A stretch of DNA of 64,000 bases from Thuidium tamariscinum (taxonomy: Eukaryota > Streptophyta > Bryopsida > Hypnales > Thuidiaceae): contig OX344755.2 of NCBI GenBank assembly GCA_947034885.2, positions 24,807,052 to 24,871,051 on the forward strand. Reading direction: 5' to 3'. Positions 50,829 to 62,257 of the stretch are shown in pieces. A model generated the notes under the pieces. It was given only the letters and a program-made list of their open reading frames with translations, had not been told where the DNA came from and searched no databases. The translations under genes and the position numbers were made by a program. Each line of letters starts with the position of its first letter. Positions within the stretch are counted from its first letter, which is position 1.

Positions 50829-52742
50829 CAATCATATAATTGGCCTTATGTGAAGACGCAAGTAGGCATGTTGTCAGCGGTGTAAAAGCAACTACTGCAT
50901 TGTGAGGCGCATCAAACATACTTCCTCCAGGGCTTTGATTGGCATCTCCAAATCCCCAACTCATAGACCACAAGGGATGCACTGGCCCACAGTTGTAAAC
51001 AGCACAAGAAGAATTAGACTTGAACCAATTGGCAGCACACCATGGGTGGTAAACATGCTGGCAACTGCAAAAAAGGAAATCCCCAAGTGGAAAACCTTCG
51101 AAACATATAGAGCACCGGAGGGCAGTCAATGAGACGGTTGATTCCTTTTCCGAAGTAACGTTGTCAAAGTTCTTCAATTGGGGAAGAGGGTGCAGCACTA
51201 GTCCTTCACCACCACGACTCAAGTCATTGAAATGCATTTCAAGTGCTGCTTCACGGGCAACACATCGTTTTACCTTTGCTGTAATCTCCTCTAAAGAGTT
51301 CCGGAGTTGTACTTCCTAGTCAGCAAATTCGTTGAGCTTCCTCAGGTGACCATCAAGTACTCGTTGTAGGACCTCAGAGCCGCCTTCCTCCTCCATTTCA
51401 GTCATAGTCTCCCGCAATTGCTGAATTCCGAGAAGTCTACCTCTGTGCTGGTCAGCTGCTGCATCAGCCTTCTTCTGAACTTCTTCAGCTGTGACTTGCA
51501 AGCTTTGCACCTCAGCATGTACAGAGTCGAGCACAACTTTTACGGAATCCTTCCTAATTAAGAAGCCAACAAAGAGAGCATTTAGAAGGTATAAGTGAAG
51601 AAGACAAAAAATTGAAGTGGTAGCTACAGAATTTCAGTAGGAAGGCAAGAGGTAAACCTGGCAGCCAACTCCGATGAGTTCAGACGTGAAGGAGGAATAG
51701 GCACAGCAAAAGACTTTCCATCAACTGCTCCACTACTGTTGTCATTGACGTTTTGAAACAGCTGCACTACTGGCTGCTTGGGATCTTCAACCTCTAAATA
51801 CTTTGTGAAGCCCTCTACCTTGGCAAGTTCGTCAAATGGCTTCTCTATAATCTGTGCAAGCCGAAGGAGCCACATCCGAACACGCCTAGCATAAGATCTC
51901 CGTTGATCCAAGTTTGTCTCCGCTGCAAAGCCAGCCCAATTTATTTTAACCCCTTTTGTCTCCAAGGTCCAACCCATGGCCAATTCTTTGTCGATGTGAG
52001 TACTGCAGTGGGGCTTCTGATAACACTGACAGTACAGGGACTCCACCTCTCTACGCAAGGCAGGAGTCAGTTTCTCTGCGAGGAGGAAGCCATTCCGCCT
52101 CTTCTCTTGACCAAAGAGTGCTTCCACGTCTGCTAAAGAAACATCTTTGTTCATGTGCAGCCGGTGTGGGTTCAAACCATCGCGGCCTAAGTTGCAGGCG
52201 GTGGCAAAAATGTCTTCGGACATTGCAGTCGGAGGCCGCTTCAATGGCTGAGAAAGCAAATGCAATTGCTTGCGGCATTCTGTCTTTGTGTATTCACGAG
52301 AAGATGCACTAGCCTTCTTCAACTTGGAAGGGGTCCTCACCTGCACTTCATCAACAGTATCATCGTCGTCTGACTGACCCTGACTTCTAGACGCAAGGTT
52401 CGTGTCTTCACCATCAGATCCAGACACAGTGGGGTAGTGTTGTTTCTTCGCTAAGGATCCAGCCTTTCTTCTCCCTGGGCTACTTGATACACGCACTGAT
52501 GATCCTGGAGCTTTGGTATTTCTTCTCTTCTTCTGGCTAGTACCTTCTCCAGCAGTAGGAGCTAAGTCTTTGCTGGCCTTTTGTGAAGTAGAGTGCACTT
52601 GATGTTGCAATCCCCTTTTCTTGCCCTTCTTATCATAAGTTCTTGGCTCTGTATCTGTATCCACCTCCTCTCCTTCGACAGCTGTGTCTACAGAAGAAGG
52701 CCTCGGTCGGCTTTCTGGTATCGAGGTCTTCATCCTCGCCAT
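50829..52742 (-). CDS. Coiled-coil/RING protein of the transposon, one in-frame TAG
   Basis: Exon 1 is 52742-51658 (ATG at 52742) and exon 2 is 51553-50829; the junction is in phase. The first ~170 residues are basic and disordered (nuclear signals KKGKKRG, QKKRRN). Residues ~175-350 form a folded, unrecognised domain (LLSQPLKRPP, CYQKPHCSTHIDKELAMGW). A coiled coil follows (LQVTAEEVQKKADAAADQ). Then a TAG at 51316-51318 splits FAD from EVQLRN. The frame continues through a RING-type finger (CSIC-x11-CSCQHVYHPWC, then C-x3-C; near 51114-50990). The HVYHP core matches gene B. The last ligand pair has spacing 3 instead of 2. If TAG is a true stop, the protein loses its RING. The C-terminal exon is not resolved; the frame also runs unspliced to a stop at 50758. 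Confidence 0.68.
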
Positions 52743-54362
52743 TGAAAGCACACGTAGAAACTGTAGTGACTCACAACATAGAAAGCAATGAGAGTAGAAT
52801 ACATATTGAATTAACATTGTAATGTAAGACAAGAATATTATCCACCTTCCTCTACTACTTTATAGCTTCACGAACATGGTATATTTAGAAAGGGAAAGAG
52901 GAGTATTTCACCAAAAAATTTGTGAGTGCAGTAGCATACCTGTTTAGCACTGCCGTAGTGCAAGTGAAAGGCCTTTGATGCCGTACAGAGAAGCAGAACA
53001 ATGTGGTACCGAGTCTGTAATTCAAAGATGATGTAAAGCCGCCTCAACAAAAGAATGCTAAAGGAAAAAAAGGAACACTTCGTCAGAAAGCACAGGATAG
53101 CAATTCAATATTTTTTTAATGCAGAAGATAGTACTATAGTACTGAACATCAGTGGCCGTGGATATGGAACTAGGGATTCAGCGCAGCACATAGTACTAAG
53201 TACTGCTTAAAAGTTCCGAGTAGTACTGAAGAGTTATAGAATAAGACTCATAGCGTAACTTATAGTAATAAGTAGTGCTTCAAAGTTCATAATAGTACTA
53301 CCAAGTTCTACAGTAAACTTCAGAGGTGACTAGCATTACTTCCAAGTGAAGTTATAGTACACTATAATTAGCTCTAATTTAGAGTAGTAAGCAAGTAGTA
53401 CTTTGAAATTGGTTTAGTATATTGTAGAAGTAATGAATAGTACTGCCTAAGAGGTAAAGAATACAGCACCCTTGGTAAGTAGTACTAAAAGAATTCAATG
53501 TACAGGAACTTGATGCTATGACGAATTATGTTAATAATATAGAGAAGCAACAAAAAGTGAGTACTATGGATATGAAAGCTTAAGAAGGAAAGACACGAAG
53601 TACCTGGAGTATGGAGTTTCTGGAATAGTATAGGAAGACAGTACTACCGAAGCCTTGTAGCTCTGCCTCCAAGTACTGTCCGATGATGTTTCCAACCTAA
53701 ACACATGAAATAACACACATTGAGTACAATGTAAAATTCAGATGTTCCACAAGTACTGCAAGTAGTATGACGAATATAGGTTTTCCAGAAAGAATATAGT
53801 AGCGAAGTCCACACATTATAGAATACACTTAGGAGCACAAAACTGACAGTCGTGAACATACAATGCATATGGTTCGTTTGAACAGCCAACACTGTATGTC
53901 ATGCACAAAGTCATTACTATCAAGATCCTACACTTCAGGACTTGCCAGACTACAAGGAGTAAGTAAGGAATGTTAAAAGTGAAGTAGTACCCATTTAGTA
54001 CTCCCTAGAAGTGCCCCATGCATTCAGAAAGTGACATCATAATTCAAAAAACGAACCTGAACTCGCAATGCAACATAGTAAATACAGAAGAGTATGCAAG
54101 CGGTGTACAATGTCTGCACTGGTTGTAGTTCCTACCCGTTTCTAGATGACAATGATATAAAACAAATCCATAGACAGTGAACACATGCAGTGGTATTTTA
54201 GAGTAAGCAAAACAATTTGTTTTGTAAGGGAATAGAGTCCGAATTTTACATTTCATTGAAAAGATATAAAACATAGCCAAAGAAGAGGTTTGGCTTCAAG
54301 ATATAAGTCAACAACAGATGCATATTCTACTAAGGAAAAAAGATGTGGACTCTCCCTAACTC
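52743..54362. other. AGTACT-rich spacer in the transposon
   Basis: Intergenic or 5' untranslated DNA of the RING gene. AGTACT, TAGTACT and GTAGTACT words recur strikingly (for example about 53130-53480). I see no coding sequence. Confidence 0.5.
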
Positions 54363-54776
54363 CTAAGGGACATCAGGACTGTCCTTCACAAGGGAGGTGA
54401 GTATAGGTAAGGTGAACTTCTTCTTAGGTCCTCTACCATAGCCTTGAAGACGATTTGGAAGATAATTGTCTTCAGCGACAAGAGGCCCCTCACACCCTAA
54501 TGGCTCTCTCATGCACTGCAAGAATTTAGAATACTCAGTGTTGCTTCTCTCCTCTAGTTCCGCCAAAGTCATCTTCTTTTTTTGAGAAGGAGGCTTCGGC
54601 TTCAAATCCAATGCACTCACATTGTGCTGAACACTAGCGGGAGTAAGGTCAGAGCTCATTCCATTTATCTGGACAGGAGGTAGGTCATTGGCTTCTTCTT
54701 CCTCATCACTCCACATAATTTTGCGCTTCTGCCTTCTATGAAGCGGGGCTGCCCGCAATCTTTTTGGTTTGTCCAT
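54363..54776 (-). CDS. Small basic protein of the transposon (~137 aa)
   Basis: It starts at ATG 54776 (MDKPKRLRAAPLHRRQKRK), a strongly basic, nuclear-type N-terminus, followed by an acidic SDEEEEAND patch. Then come a Lys/Pro-rich segment (KPKPPSQKKKMTLAEL), a Cys-containing core (FLQCMREPLGCEGP) and a basic GPKKKF tail. It ends at TAG 54363. No family is recognised. Charge and length suggest a nucleic-acid-associated accessory factor. It could alternatively be a first exon of the downstream RING gene. Confidence 0.5.
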   Translation of the reverse strand: MDKPKRLRAAPLHRRQKRKIMWSDEEEEANDLPPVQINGMSSDLTPASVQHNVSALDLKPKPPSQKKKMTLAELEERSNTEYSKFLQCMREPLGCEGPLVAEDNYLPNRLQGYGRGPKKKFTLPILTSLVKDSPDVP

Positions 54777-55636
54777 GACGCCAATGCCTGACTTTATGTG
54801 GTAGACTGTTCGGTGTGAGATTGCGAACCAAGCACTAAGAAATGAGGTCAAATTTGGACATTTCTAAGTGGTTCAGCACCCCATTTCAACACAGGACATT
54901 CCCCAGACTGCAAATCCTTCACTGACATCCCTTCACTGAAAGGCATTATCGCAGTCTCGTAGGACAAAAATGCTTGGACACGAGCCTAAACCCTAAGCAA
55001 ATGAAGTCCTCAGATGGCACATAATTCATACACAGGTGTTGGGAATGGAGAAACGCACCTCTTGTAAATGCAGAAATCTCAAATTTGAAGTCGTCCCAAC
55101 TGCTACAGTGAATGTGCAGCACCCCGACAACGAACCTTGCCAAATTCACGCTTCGCGGTGGTGTAATCCGCCCAATTACACACAAAATCGATTGCTGACA
55201 GAAATGGCGGAATCGTGAAACCGCAAGTGGCCCCACCAAGCACAAAAATGTAAAAAGTATGTCTAAAACCTTGAAGCTCTCTCAATTCCAATTCTAAAAT
55301 CAGTGCGCAACCATCACTTTGACAAATCAAGAGCTGCGACAAAGTCACGAGGCCACACCGACTTCGCGGGAATGGGAAACTCCAAACCCTAGGCGCCGGA
55401 ATTCAAAAACGGCTAAATTAAGAAGAGGATGAAGAAAGTGGATGAGAATCACTTTCCTCCATTCATCCACGATCGTTGTGCAGGCCTGCCAACCTATCGT
55501 ACACGCCCACGTGTCGTGAAGGTCCCACATCCCGAAATCAAATCAACGGCCCACGATCCATCTTATGTACCCTTTATAGTACTCACAGTACTCGTAGTAC
55601 ACGTAGTATAGATACAAGAAAAACCCAAAACGCAAC
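54777..55636. promoter_or_regulatory. Probable promoter/5' region of the minus-strand cargo, with two teloboxes
   Basis: The region between the first cargo ORF and the right TIR is more GC-rich than the outside. AAACCCTAA (about 54987) and AAACCCTAGG (about 55382) are telobox-like motifs. No convincing exon. A host-type promoter for the cargo is inferred. Confidence 0.4.
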
Positions 55637-55666
55637 AAATAGTACAAGTGTTTCTTGCATTGACCC
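55637..55666 (-). repeat. Right terminal inverted repeat of the 18.5-kb transposon
   Basis: Partner of 37153-37182, followed by the AGAC duplication at 55667-55670. Confidence 0.85.
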
Positions 55667-55670
55667 AGAC

Positions 55671-57640
55671 ATTATTTGAACGTAGGGCTACGACAAGTTG
55701 ATTTTTGTTTGATTTATATTAATCTCTTATGTCACCAATATGTACATCAAGCCTCCTCTTTGTGCTTCCAAAAATTCTCTTTCCAAATGTAGTACTTCAG
55801 TTCCTACACCATGTTCTTCCAGCAATGTATTCAATACTTCTACAACTTTTGAGGGGCATCCGTTGCATCTTTTTGCTCTCAACTTCAATTCTCCCTTTGA
55901 CGATCTTAACCTTGATGAATATCTTGTGAAGTATGCCTAGTGGTTTGTCATTTGCATCCAAGCATGAATATTATCATCACAAGTGGTGTCGAATAAATTG
56001 TTTCTTCTTTTTACCAACATTTGTAGCCACAAGTTGTTATATACCATTTCAGACAAATCACAGAAAAGCATGTCTGTCATCTTTTCTAAAGTGAGACCCT
56101 ACAAATCCAATTATAGCAAGACATGAGTACAAAATGAAGACCCTATTGTCAAGCCAATTATATTTCAAATTACTTTGTATAGTTGCAAGCAATTTATTGT
56201 AGGGTTTTAGGTCTAAAAGAATGGAATTGAAAAGGATGAACAAATAGAATTCAAGAGATTTGTAGTTCCCTAATTCTTTATATGAGATTAAAAATTCAAA
56301 AAAATGTACCTTGAAGTAGGTTGTCAAAGTTGCTCTAAACTATAAGGTACTAGTTATTAAAGTGCAATGATATGAGACACTTAGAATTGTCAAATCCAAC
56401 AATTTCAAAATACATAAATTTTTACATAAGAACAAAAATACTGAAGGATTGTATCTTCACATAGGATGTGATTCAAGATGGTCATTATCGGAAGGTATCC
56501 AAAATGGGAGTTACATTTTGTATACCTTCCAATAATGACCATCTTGAATTCTTACAAGAAATATCAACAGAATTTTTCAATCACTTGTTTTATAATATTT
56601 CACAAATTAGGTCTAGTTATGGAAAAAAAATCTTCAACTATCAAATTCAATTTTCTAGTCATCAATATCTAATAGAATGAAAAAACATTTTCAATACTAA
56701 AAGAAGATTCAGTTACCATTGTCACAAAGCCTCCCCATTGTAGATATCAGAAATGCCAAAATGCAAGCTAGTGGTTCAAGTGATGAAGTGAATCTTCACT
56801 TGCCAACTCTAGATGACAACCACCATTATCTAATTGCAAAATAGCGTACATGTCTTTACTTTATCCTAAGTCTTTAATTCTTTATATTGTTTATATAGTG
56901 CAATGAATTGTTGCTGAAATGCTTGCTTGATGTGCTTCTGTGTATGTTTGTAAGAAAATTACTAGTCCAATGTAGTAAACAAGTCTTTTCACGATTCTTT
57001 ATGACCTCATTTGCGGAACTACTACCATAAACAATTCTAGCATCATAGGTGTCATTTCAAGAACCTTCTCCAATGTCATTTCTAGAACCTCATTTGTGCT
57101 CCAATGCCTTTCCATCTACACTAGCAATACATCCATTTTAATTAAACTTCAAATGAAAAATAAGCACAAGCAAAGTCATGCAATATCTTGAAACTTAATT
57201 CACATCTTCTATGAAAGCAAGCCCATTAGAAGGATGAGCTACTACTAGTAGTAGTTTGTCCATTTTTACCATCATTCAAAGTATTAGTTCTCTCTTTTGC
57301 TCTAGTCCTTATAGCATGAACGACCTCTTTTAGCCTTTTGTCGCTTTTGGTGTGGCATTAACATACTTCATCACTGCAATATGTACTTCTTGAAACATAT
57401 CTTGTTGCATGATCACCCCATTTTTTCACTTAGTCATCACAAAAGTTTCAAAAGCATACCAAGCAAAAGGATTTGAATTTCTTGAAAAACAATGTATTTT
57501 CTTTTAAATAAATGATGTAAAAACCTCCATGAGTATGCGGTGCCATTTCTTGGAAACCACATTTTCAAAACACTTTTTCTTCTTTGTGAGCCTAAGCAGA
57601 TTAGTGAATCATTCAATTGGCAAAAGTCTATTCTTTTGCA
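55671..57640. other. AT-rich stretch with a hairpin at 56474-56548
   Basis: AAGATGGTCATTATCGGAAG (from 56476) is repeated inverted, ending at about 56546 (CTTCCAATAATGACCATCTT), forming a hairpin with ~27-bp arms. The short frames at 55729-55940 on both strands overlap each other, and no family is recognised. Confidence 0.45.
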
Positions 57641-57649
57641 CTTGGTAAA

Positions 57650-58980
57650 AAGTTTATATCATATCCTACTAAATTTTAGAACATTTCTTTAGTAATGGCT
57701 TCAAAAAATTTGAAAAATAAATCTTTGGAAAAGTCAATGGTGTCAAAACTAGAATTATATTTTATCATTTTGTAAAGGTTAATTGCATTCAACAAACCTT
57801 TTTGGGGTGCTTGGAGGTACCCCTCTTTTCAATACCCTGTTGAATTTTAAAACTATCTTTTTAGTTACAGTTTCAAAAAATTTGAAAAAATACTTTTGAA
57901 AAATTCAATGGTATCAAAACTAGAAGTAATTCTAAAAATCCTATAAAGGTTAGTTGGATCCAAAAAAAATTGGGATACTTGGAACTACCCTTATTTTAGG
58001 TACCTTGCTAAATTTCTAAACTATCTTTTTGGTCATGGTTTAAAAAATTTAGGAAATTATTTTTGAAAATTTCAAGGGACCCAAACTAGAGGAGCCTCAT
58101 GGTACCCCCAGTTTAGGTACCCTATTGACTCTAAATTCAAGTTTTTGGTCATGGTTCAAATGTTTTTTGAAAAAAAAAACTTTCTCTACAGTAAAAACTA
58201 ACCAAAATACGTATTTAAAAATTAATTGAAAGTTGTTCTTTTCAAAAAAATTTAAACCATGACCAAAAACTTGATTTTGGAGTCAATAGGGTACCTAAAT
58301 TGGGGGCACCATGAGGCACTCCAAAAATGTCCGTCGGATCCAACGGCCTTTTCAGAGGTGCCTTATGGTACTCCTAGTTTGGGTCCCTTGAAATTTTTTT
58401 TAAAAAAAATTTTCTAAATTTTTTAAACCATGACAAAAAAGATAGTTTAGGCATTCAGCAAGGTACCTAAACTAGGGGTACCATGAGGCACCCCCAAAAG
58501 GTCCATTGGTCTTTTTTGGAGTTTTTTCTAGTTTGAGTCCCTTCAAATTTTTAAAAAGAAAATTTCCTAAATTTTTTAAACCATGACCAAAAAGATAGTT
58601 TAGAAATTCAACAAGGTACCTAAAAGAGGGGTAGTTCCAAGCATCCTAAATTTTCTTAGATCCAACTAACCTTTATAGTATCTTTAGAATTACTCCTAGT
58701 TTTGATACCATTGACTTTTCCAAAAGTATTTTTTCAAATTTTTTAAAGCCATGACTAAAAAGATAGTTTTCAAATTCAATAGGGTATTCAAAAAAGGGGT
58801 ACCTCCAAGCACCCCCAAAAGATCTATTGAATGAAATTAACCTTTAGAGGATGTTGAGAAATACTTCTAGATTTGATACCATTGACTTTTTCAAAGGTAT
58901 TTTCTTCAAAATATTTGAAACTGTGACCAAAAACTTGATTTTGAATTCAACAAGGTATGTAAAAGAGGGATAGCACCAAG
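57650..58980. repeat. Composite inverted repeat with internal palindromes
   Basis: Left units (57780-58170) are repeated inverted at 58235-58950. Shared words include ACTATCTTTTTGGTCATGG, AGGTACCCTATTGA and CCATGACCAAAAA. The centre is near 58225. Within the right arm, a ~100-bp palindrome is centred on TCGGATCCA at about 58338. No coding content. Confidence 0.7.
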
Positions 58981-59150
58981 TACCTTAAAAGGTCCTTTGG
59001 ATCCTATGGAAATTTATAGGGTGCTTGGAACTACTCTCTTTATGTGCTCAAGGTTTGATTCAAAGCCTTCCATCATTACAAAGGTAGCTTGTAAAACTTG
59101 TAAGATTTTATATTAACAAAGGAATAACTATTAAGGATTATAAAGAGAAA

Positions 59151-59268
59151 CACAACAATACCCAAAGTTGGGGTACCATGAGATACTTCAAAAAAGTCCA
59201 TCAGATCTGATGATCCTTTTTGAAGTATTTCATGGTACTCCAATTTTGGGTCTTGTTGTGATATTTCT
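59151..59268. repeat. Long palindrome centred on TCAGATCTGA
   Basis: ACCCAAAGTTGGGGTACCAT and its inverted copy (ATGGTACTCCAATTTTGGGT) flank the core near 59207; arms of about 50 bp match with few mismatches. Confidence 0.75.
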
Positions 59269-60106
59269 ATAGAAATCTTGAACTTTCAAAGGATTCTCTT
59301 TTGTTGAAAATTGATCATTCCAGTTATTCTTTCTATAAGCTAAGTAATCATTAAAGTAAAAATTTTGAACACTTAGAGATCTCAAAAGTATTGCTCATGT
59401 TTTAGAATTAGAGGTTGAATTCAATAAACTAAAACTTTAGCTACAAAGTGAACAACCATGCCGTGAACTTGTGGTTGACACTTTTGACAATATCATTGTT
59501 AGTAAGAAAGTTTGAGGGAAGACTTTGTATACATCCAAGTTTAGAGAGGAGTGTGAAAATTAGCTCAAGTAAAGAAGTTGGTTTTAAAAGAACTTTCTAT
59601 CACTGAATGACTCTAAACACTTGCGTTGTCCATGGTGAAATTCCAAATACATAATAATATCAAATTCTTTGAAGAACAACTTTGAAATTATTTTTTGACT
59701 TGGCAGTTTTAGAGGTACCACAAGGCCCCCCAGAAACTGCCAAGTGAAAAAGTTTTAATCCTTCTTTTTGAATTATAAATTCTTTTTAATGATGCGCTTT
59801 TACAATCCAAATGCATTGAACTAAAGACTTGTATCCAATTTTTTTTAACACTTCAAGTGTTGAACGTAGCAAGCTACACTTGGAACGGCCAAAAGAAATG
59901 AACTTTCTAAAAACACTTGAAATTTATAAGAAAAGAAGACCTTGCTTTGAACTTTTATTGCATCTTGTTTTGGACAAATACTTTATATAATTATAGCTCT
60001 GAAAATTGCAATTAAAAGTGTCATTTTCAATGAAGAGCACTAAAATCTTTGAATTTGATTGTAAAATATTAGACTTTATCAAAAAAATTGAAGTTTAATG
60101 AAGATT

Positions 60107-60246
60107 TTTGTAATATTTTGATTGATGATCAAGTTTTGGGGGGTAGTATGAGCTACTCTATAAAACCCCATCGGATCCGACGGGGTTTTCTAGAGTAGCT
60201 CATACTACCCCCAAAAACTTGATCATCAATCAAAATATTACAAAAA
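60107..60246. repeat. Near-perfect ~140-bp palindrome centred on TCGGATCCGA
   Basis: Left arm from TTTTTGTAATATTTTGATTG through GATCAAGTTTTGGGGGGTAG and GAGCTACTCTA to CCCCATCGGATC; the right arm repeats this inverted. Only a few mismatches over about 68-bp arms. Such a palindrome would extrude or fold into a single hairpin. Confidence 0.88.
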
Positions 60247-60249
60247 TTT

Positions 60250-61466
60250 GAACAATCTCAAGGTCTTTATTCTTTGAGATTTTAAATCCTGGATTACATA
60301 ATGACATAGAGAGATTCAATGCAAACTTTTGTTCTTATAAAGACTAAAGACTATGAGATTTGTTATGTTCAAGATTTGTGAATCATTCTTTGAGAGCAAT
60401 ATTTGTGTTTGCCTTGCTAAATCTCGTTTTCTTCTTATAATCATTGAACCTAAGTTAGTGAATTATCAAAAACTTCTTGACCCTACTATCCTCATTTCAT
60501 TTGGAAGAAAGACTTTGTATAGAATTTCCAAGGGTTACTATAGACGATGCAATTAGCATTTGCTTATTTCAGGTATTCTAATCCTATAATAAAAGTATTT
60601 GATGGAAGGCCCTAAATTTGTGTAGGAAAGAAAAAATCATCTTTGCAAATATGAAGTAACCTATTTGATATGATTCTGACTTTGTTTGTCCTTGATTTAA
60701 CCTCTGGTAGGAAGTACCAACATTTTTTGAGGACTCTCAAGAAATGGCCTAGCACATATGTAGCATGAGAACCATCTCTTAACATTCTAAGTTGATCATA
60801 TCATTAGAAAATTAGACTTTAATTTCATAATTGAAATTCATAGTTAAAACTTTTATTGCATTAAGAATTAGAAGTTCAAAAAAATCTTAACTACTCATTT
60901 ATTTGAGTTTTTTGAGTGCATGCGTGTTAAGAAAAAACTTAGCCTCCCCCTCAATTTTCGAATTGAAAAAACTGAAATTAAAGAACCCTTCATTTAAAAA
61001 AACAAAATTTAATTTAAAAAAAAATCTTATATAGTATATAGTTCTTAGGAGTACCTCATAGTACCCCTAAAAACCATATATGCCACAGTATTTCTTGATT
61101 TGTTTTTGTTTAATTCCATTTATATTAATGATTATTGTGACTATAGGCATTGGATTTCTAAACCATTATGAAGCCATTTTTTTCCTCTTAAAAAATCACT
61201 TATATTCTTTATGATAGTCTTCTATGCTAAAAGATCTCAAAATAATTTTGAGGTTTAAATGTAAGGCTTTGCAATTTCATTTCATGAATGAAATTGTGTA
61301 AATTGAGAAAAAAGGGTCAAGTTTTCAAAGAGGCTTTAGATCTCTCTTGCATATTTTTGAAGGGCTCATAGATGTGTAGGAGGGGATTAAATTAAGTCCC
61401 TTCAAAAATTAGGCCCCAATTTTTTAATGTTTCCTTTTGCTTCCAAGTTCATGATTTTGGGATTCA
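60250..61466. other. AT-rich stretch, no gene supported
   Basis: AT-rich. A 67-codon frame at 60353 is not supported by any domain. A further GTACCTCATAGTACCCC word at 61050 belongs to the palindrome repeat family. Confidence 0.45.
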
Positions 61467-61659
61467 ATGATTGAAGATATAGGTATTCAAAGATATAAAC
61501 ATAGAGTTAGAGTACATTCATTTACTCGCTCACTTGTTAGAAGACAATTTTTATATTCCATGTCTAATTTTCTCCTTGATTGTCTAGGGCAGTTAAGGAA
61601 TAGAAAAACGGTTGAAAGTTGCTTCTATACAATACCATACTCATGTAGAGTAGACTTTT

Positions 61660-62025
61660 CTTGCTTTCAAAAGTGGAGGACCATCCGAGCCTAAGAAATG
61701 GCCGCAGTTATGCTTAAAGCCCTCCGATGATCCAAGCAATGATGAGTAGAACTTGGTGAGTTTTGCTGACATCATGGATGTTGTAGACCGAGTGGCAAAC
61801 AATTTGGAGGGAAGAAGACTTAATTGGAATAGGGGCCCTAGTCCATGGTTTTCATCCAAGAGCTCAAAGATAGAGTACTCTTCCACTATTGAGCTCTCCA
61901 ATGCTATTAGTTTACCATTTCCAGATTTGTATCACGATGAGAGTTTTGATAGGTTTTACTTAGTGGAAGTCATCATTCTCAACTCAGACTCTGATGAGGA
62001 TGATGATGTCAAGATCATAGAATAG
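61660..62025 (+). pseudogene. Gene fragment with acidic C-terminus, in-frame TAG
   Basis: A coherent frame (GPSEPKKWPQLCLKPSDD) runs to a TAG at 61747-61749, then continues NLVSFADIMDVVDRVANNLE and ends DSDEDDDVKIIE at 62025. The composition is clearly protein-like and more GC-rich than the flanks. No family recognised; probably a decayed gene that includes the next two fragments. Confidence 0.45.
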
Positions 62026-62257
62026 AATGAATTTTTTGTAGTCATTCATCATGTACAACATATTAGGCGTTATCCTTTTAAAGGCTCTTTCCTTTTTGTA
62101 AATCCACTTGACTTATCTTACACAAGTATCAATTTTCTTTTGAACTGAAGGTTTCAATTTCAACTATAACATCATCTTTCTTGCAATGTTTTTTCTATTC
62201 ATTCATTGTAAACACTATATTAAATGCACTTCAATATTGTTATTACAAATGCGTACA

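Larger units (their letters stand above)
37153..55666. mobile_element. 18.5-kb TIR transposon carrying transposase, RING protein and SUVR methyltransferase
   Basis: The left end (37153) begins GGGTGAATGCAAGAAACACT and the right end, reversed from 55666, begins GGGTCAATGCAAGAAACACT. Both continue TGTACTATTT, so about 30 terminal bases match with one mismatch. The 4-mer AGAC flanks both sides (37149-37152 and 55667-55670). Two short elements in the window share these termini and also have perfect 4-bp duplications, which confirms the end definition. Contents: transposase gene (+) at 38017-42410; T-rich 80-bp repeats and two nested elements at 43-46 kb; then, convergent (-), SUVR methyltransferase, coiled-coil/RING gene and a small basic protein up to 54776. 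Both coding halves are visibly enriched in AGTACT/GTACTA. A 4-bp duplication occurs in Sola, Ginger and some Academ elements; the superfamily is not settled. Transposase and RING copies carry in-frame stops, so this copy may no longer be autonomous. Confidence 0.8.

Noticed and set aside
55740-55940. Overlapping frames on both strands, one with a CNGCP glutaredoxin-like word
   Set aside because: Too short, no fold-wide match, and no start or splice context.
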